A stretch of 16,022 nucleotides of DNA from DAIOGN01 sp036745245 (GTDB taxonomy: Bacteria > Zixibacteria > MSB-5A5 > JAUVRN01), in assembly GCA_036745245.1 (NCBI GenBank), contig DAIOGN010000082.1, forward strand, positions 1 through 16,022, read 5' to 3'. The translations under genes and the position numbers were made by a program. How positions within the stretch are numbered: the first letter of the stretch is position 1; every line of letters starts with the position of its first letter. A model generated the notes under the pieces. It worked only from the letters and a program-made list of their open reading frames with translations, was not told the DNA's origin and did no database searches. Shown one piece after another: positions 13,139 to 16,022 of this stretch.

Positions 13139-15451
13139 TTACTTAGCGTCGGCCAGCACTCCGTCCGATACTGCGGTTGAATTTCCCGCGGCCAGTTTCG
13201 CAAACTGAGCTTCCAGCCGTGCGAGCCTGTCGTTGAGTGCGGATACTTCCGCCTGACGGGCTGCCTCAACCGAAGCGACGCGTGCTTCGAGCTCCTTCAC
13301 AGCTTCCACCAACAGCGGCGTGAGCCGGCCGTAGTCGACCGAGTAGTAGCCATCCTTCCCCAGCGTCACGACCTGAGGGATGACTTCCTTCAACTCCTGC
13401 GCGATGAAGCCAAAGTCGCGGTCGGTGCGGAAACCCTTCTCAGGGAATTCCTCCGTACGCCAGTTGAAGTTCACACCGCGCATGCGCCCGATGCTTGCAA
13501 GTGCGCCCTGGAGCACTGCGACGTCCATCTTATAACGTGCATCGGAGCAGGCGCCGATGGTTCCCACGGCGCAGATATCGCCGCCCACGGTCAGGTCGCC
13601 AGCGAGCGTCATGTGGCCTTCGGGGTCGATCTGCACGGCTGTATCGGGCGTGGTCGTTCCACCGGGTGTGCAGCTCATGGTCACACCTTCGGTGCCGATC
13701 TCAACGTCTCTGTTTCCACAGGGAAAGGCGTCGAAATAGTTGAATTTCCTCGTGGAGCCGTTGACCGTGAGCACGGCGCCGGGCACGCCATGAGTCTCTA
13801 CAGACATCGTACTGCCTGCGCTGTCGGAAGCGATACGGACAATTTGTACGCCTTCCTCGCCGATGGCGATTTCGCCGCCACCGCCACCACCGCCGCTGCC
13901 GTTCGTCCCGCTCTGCATCCGCACCACCTGCACGCCTTCTTCATCGATGGCAATGCCGCCGCCGGTGCTGTCGGCCTGCATCGTGAGGAGCCCGCCCACG
14001 GGGCTGCCCGGTGGAAGTCCGTTCAGGCTCAGCGCGACTCTGAAGGGCTCGTTATCCAGCTTGCACCGGAACGTATTCCCCTCCGTCATCGTGAATGACC
14101 CGCCACCGCTGTCCGCATTCATCGAAACCGAGAAATTGTGTGTACCCTCCTCATTGACCGCTATGGAACCCCCACCGCCACCGCCTCCGCCACCACCGCC
14201 TCCATGAAGCTTGACGAACTGAACCCCCTCTTCGTCAATGGCGATGCCGCCGCCGGTGCTGTCCGCCTCCATCGTGATCAGCCCACCCACCGGGGTACCG
14301 GGTGGCAGGCCGTTGAGGCTCAGTTTAGCGGCTCCGTTTCCACCTGAGACCTTCACGCGTTGCACACCCTCCTCGTCAATGGCAATGCTGCCCCCCGAAT
14401 TGTCGGCTACGATTCGCAGCAGGTCGAAGTCCGGGTCACCGCTACCGGGGTTCAGCACGACGCTTGAGGCCGCGGGACTGCCCGTGATTCGGAGCAAATC
14501 GAAGTCCGGGTCACCGCTGCCCACCGTGATGCTGCCCGTGGTGGCTGCAGCAGAGACTCGTAACAAGTCAAAGTCCGGATCTCCGCTGCCATTCAGGGTC
14601 ATACTGCTACCCGCAGGATTGCCGGTGATGCGCAGCAGATCAAAGTCCGGGTCACCGTGACTCATGGCGATCTTGCCCGTGGAATCGGTGGCAGTGATTC
14701 TCAATAGATCGAAATCCGGGTCGCCGGTGATACTGTTCATGGCCATGCTGGACCCGGTAGAATCGGCTGTCACCCGAAGCAAGTCAAAGTCCGGGTCACC
14801 ACTGCCGGGATTCAGCACGACGCTCGAGGCCGCAGGACTGCCCGTGATTCGGAGCAGATCGAAGTCTGGGTCGCCGCTGCCCACCGTAATGCTGCCCGTG
14901 GTGGCTGCCGCTGAGACTCGTAACAGGTCAAAGTCCGGATCGCCGCCACTCATCCCAATGCTCGAGCCCGTAGGATCGGCTGTGATCCTCAACAGGTCGA
15001 AATCGGGATCGCCCGAGCCGGGATTGGTGATATGCATTTCTCCGGGCCGAGTGACAATGTCACCGTCCATGCGGGTGGTGAGAAGTGCCGATGGCACACT
15101 TCCCAGCCGAATGCGCGGCAAGAGCGGTGCCTCTCCGGACACCTGCACCTGGACGTACTGCTGGCCCGAGTGCGCAAGCATGGCCGCTGCGGCCGGGCTC
15201 TCAATGAAACACTGTGTCAAGCCCTGCTGCGTGGTCACCATCTGGTTCTGTGTCCAGAGCAGGATTCCTCCAGTGGAGTCGTCCCAGCCGGTGAGGATCA
15301 GACTGTGCAGTCCGTTCGGTACCGGGTTGCCGAGAGCGTCTTGTAGCCGAACCTGTACCTGAACGGCCTGTGGTGTGGCGGCGGGACTGACTGACGCTTG
15401 CACGAGCAGCAAGCACGCCACAAGGATCGACCAACGCACGAGTGAGCGCAT
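13139..15451 (-). CDS. Secreted repeat fibre protein with C-terminal S74 intramolecular chaperone
   Basis: 770 aa from the ATG at 15451 (AAGGGCAGG upstream; the longer frame from 15508 would bury the signal peptide). Residues 1-25 are a Sec signal peptide. A beta-rich N-terminal domain follows (26-130; QVQVRLQDALGNPVPNGLHSL... PRIRLGSVPSALL), then nine GDPDFDLLR[I/V] units starting at G147, 170, 193, 218, 243, 266, 290, 313 and 338. A second repeat family, IAIDEEGVQ, runs from about 355 to 540, with a 35-residue duplicated block (377-411 and 474-508) and poly-Gly stretches (417-428, 520-526). The C-terminus is a peptidase S74 domain: S636-D-A-R-Y-K641 matches the catalytic Ser/Lys spacing of phage endosialidase chaperones, then FGFIAQELKEVIP, VDYGRLTPLLVEAVKELEARV and a coiled coil (712-755). 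In that family the chaperone trimerises the fibre and cleaves itself off. A surface fibre is likely; phage origin is possible but no other phage gene is near. Confidence 0.85.
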   Translation of the reverse strand: MRSLVRWSILVACLLLVQASVSPAATPQAVQVQVRLQDALGNPVPNGLHSLILTGWDDSTGGILLWTQNQMVTTQQGLTQCFIESPAAAAMLAHSGQQYVQVQVSGEAPLLPRIRLGSVPSALLTTRMDGDIVTRPGEMHITNPGSGDPDFDLLRITADPTGSSIGMSGGDPDFDLLRVSAAATTGSITVGSGDPDFDLLRITGSPAASSVVLNPGSGDPDFDLLRVTADSTGSSMAMNSITGDPDFDLLRITATDSTGKIAMSHGDPDFDLLRITGNPAGSSMTLNGSGDPDFDLLRVSAAATTGSITVGSGDPDFDLLRITGSPAASSVVLNPGSGDPDFDLLRIVADNSGGSIAIDEEGVQRVKVSGGNGAAKLSLNGLPPGTPVGGLITMEADSTGGGIAIDEEGVQFVKLHGGGGGGGGGGGGSIAVNEEGTHNFSVSMNADSGGGSFTMTEGNTFRCKLDNEPFRVALSLNGLPPGSPVGGLLTMQADSTGGGIAIDEEGVQVVRMQSGTNGSGGGGGGGEIAIGEEGVQIVRIASDSAGSTMSVETHGVPGAVLTVNGSTRKFNYFDAFPCGNRDVEIGTEGVTMSCTPGGTTTPDTAVQIDPEGHMTLAGDLTVGGDICAVGTIGACSDARYKMDVAVLQGALASIGRMRGVNFNWRTEEFPEKGFRTDRDFGFIAQELKEVIPQVVTLGKDGYYSVDYGRLTPLLVEAVKELEARVASVEAARQAEVSALNDRLARLEAQFAKLAAGNSTAVSDGVLADAK
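14168..14203 (-). repeat. Poly-glycine tract (12 GGN codons)
   Basis: Twelve consecutive glycine codons encode residues 417-428 of the fibre protein. The mix of GGC, GGT and GGG codons means this is not a pure trinucleotide microsatellite. It looks like a flexible hinge between two repeat modules; copy-number change would alter linker length without shifting frame. Confidence 0.8.
14402..15013 (-). repeat. Nine in-frame GDPDFDLLR repeats
   Basis: Each unit is 23-25 codons and begins with the near-invariant GDPDFDLLR[I/V], followed by a variable Ser/Thr/Gly-rich segment of about 14 residues. At DNA level this gives a regular direct repeat of roughly 69-75 bp. The core octapeptide GDPDFDLL is identical in all nine units while the rest varies, so the core is under strong constraint or was homogenised. 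Confidence 0.9.
14441..14944 (-). repeat. Segmental duplication within the repeat array (14801-14944 and 14441-14584)
   Basis: Residues 170-217 (repeat units 2 and 3) are identical to residues 290-337 (units 7 and 8) over 48 amino acids. By eye I count about nine base differences between the two 144-bp DNA copies, all synonymous. The array therefore grew partly by copying two-unit blocks, after which silent changes accumulated while the protein stayed fixed. Confidence 0.85.
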
Positions 15452-15493
15452 AACACCTGCCCTTTGGGTTGCATTACGTTGAGGTAAAGACAT

Positions 15494-15529
15494 CCAGCGC
15501 GCGAGCATGCACGAGCGGCTGCGCGCTGG
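15494..15529 (-). terminator. 9-bp GC-rich hairpin between the sorting-tail gene and the fibre gene
   Basis: CCAGCGCGC (15494-15502) is exactly complementary to GCGCGCTGG (15521-15529) with an 18-nt loop. It lies about 30 bp past the last possible stop of the upstream minus-strand gene and about 40 bp before the fibre start. Only ATGTCTTT follows on the minus strand, so it is a weak intrinsic terminator or possibly a protein-binding site. Confidence 0.45.
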
Positions 15530-15669
15530 AATACAATTCTATTGGAACCGAGCCATCCTATTTCATGAGCACCATCTTGCGCGTCAACACCACGTCACCC
15601 GCGCGAAGGCTGTAGAATACAATTCTATTGGAACCGAGCCATCCTATTTCATGAGCACCATCTTGCGCG
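15529..15669. repeat. Exact 55-bp direct repeat (15529-15583 and 15615-15669), period 86 bp
   Basis: Both copies contain the last codons of the sorting-tail gene (TRKMVLMK, TAG) and the 30 bp beyond it. The second copy ends on the exact base before the N run. The 31 bp between them also resembles, with two differences, the sequence just after the gap (15770-15800). It is either a real tandem duplication or a de Bruijn graph artefact, because 55 is a common assembly k-mer length. Confidence 0.85.
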
Positions 15670-16022
15670 NNNNNNNNNNNNNNNNNNNNNNNNNNNNNNN
15701 NNNNNNNNNNNNNNNNNNNNNNNNNNNNNNNNNNNNNNNNNNNNNNNNNNNNNNNNNNNNNNNNNNNNNTCAGCACCACGTCACCCGCGCGCAGGCTGTA
15801 GAAGTACACGCCGCTGCCCACCTCTTCACCCGAAGCGGTCCGGCCGTCCCAGAGCACTTCATGCCGGCCGGCTGAGCGAATCTCGTCCACCAATGTGCGA
15901 ACGGTCTGCCCAAGAATATTGTGGATGTGCAGCGTGACACGGCCCGGCTGCGGCAGAGTGTACGAAATCGACGTCGTCGGATTGAACGGATTGGGATGGT
16001 TCTGCGCGAGTTCGTACGTATC
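15558..16022 (-). CDS. C-terminal part of a secreted protein with sorting-type tail and FlgD-like Ig domain
   Basis: The gene enters from the right edge; no start is in the window. Visible are YELAQNHPNPFNPTTSISYTLP and then RVTLHIHNILGQTVRTLVDEI...GRHEVLWDGRTASGEEVGSGVYFYSLRAGDVVL. This is the pattern of C-terminal tails in FCB-group and candidate-phylum secreted proteins: an NPFNP motif followed by a FlgD-like beta-sandwich, resembling type IX sorting signals. The final residues should be TRKMVLMK. A 100-N gap interrupts the last codons and the adjoining 55-bp repeat provides two possible TAG stops, at 15644-15646 and 15558-15560; the first is the more natural end if the gap length keeps frame. 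The function of the missing N-terminal part is unknown. The fibre gene follows on the same strand. Confidence 0.8.
   Translation of the reverse strand, partial: DTYELAQNHPNPFNPTTSISYTLPQPGRVTLHIHNILGQTVRTLVDEIRSAGRHEVLWDGRTASGEEVGSGVYFYSLRAGDVVLXXXXXXXXXXXXXXXXXXXXXXXXXXXXXXXXXXAQDGAHEIGWLGSNRIVFYSLRAGDVVLTRKMVLMK
15670..15769. other. 100-N scaffold gap
   Basis: Exactly 100 undetermined bases, a common scaffolder default, so the true distance is unknown. It interrupts the 3' end of the sorting-tail gene directly beside the 55-bp repeat. Confidence 0.95.

Noticed and set aside
14402..15013. Regular direct repeats of about 20-25 bp at about 70-bp spacing, resembling a CRISPR array
   Set aside because: The repeats are in frame within a long intact gene, the repeat edges vary by synonymous changes, two 'spacers' recur, and no cas gene is near.

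Overview
The window looks like a scaffold from a high-GC, Gram-negative bacterium that is probably known only from metagenomes. The main lineage clue is the partial gene at the right edge, which ends in a sorting-type C-terminus (NHPNPFNPTTSISYTLP..., then a FlgD-like Ig fold). Such tails are common in the FCB superphylum and in candidate phyla such as Eisenbacteria and Krumholzibacteriota. The exact phylum is inference. Two N runs (10 N at 10858-10867, 100 N at 15670-15769) show this is a draft assembly, and both fall inside genes.

Left region (1-979): the 3' end of a plus-strand membrane protein, probably a glycosyltransferase, then about 400 bp without a gene between convergent genes. That gap holds a striking AT-richer inverted-repeat element (688-840) with five CGATCA hexamers, and a second perfect hairpin at 945-961.

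Central minus-strand block (980-8141), in transcription order: a Fic-domain protein with its own extended -10 promoter and operator-like palindrome, selA, selB, a YtcJ-type amidohydrolase (4-nt overlap with selB), and a membrane-anchored metallophosphoesterase. SelA and SelB are the core of selenocysteine incorporation, but no selC tRNA or selD is visible here. The SelB GTPase domain has an apparent six-residue loss after G3 and unusual G4 and G5 motifs.

Right of it is the classic recombination/replication cluster dnaX-ebfC-recR (8291-10936, minus strand). The dnaX N-terminus is split by the 10-N gap; its real start is at 10936. Divergent from dnaX is a DUF1684 lipoprotein-like gene (11030-11950).

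Accessory right side (11951-16022): a stand-alone TPR gene bounded on both sides by related palindromic repeats that resemble REP/RAYT-type elements; the repeats supply its stop codon, its upstream sequence and the terminator of its neighbour. Next is a large secreted fibre-like protein (13139-15451) with nine copies of a GDPDFDLLR[I/V] motif, a second repeat family (IAIDEEGVQ), Gly-rich linkers and a C-terminal S74 self-cleaving chaperone with its coiled coil. Its upstream neighbour is the sorting-tail protein, whose 3' end carries an exact 55-bp direct repeat abutting the 100-N gap.

The most novel item is the nine-repeat DPDFDLL fibre protein. The inverted-repeat element at 688-840 and the altered SelB G domain come next.
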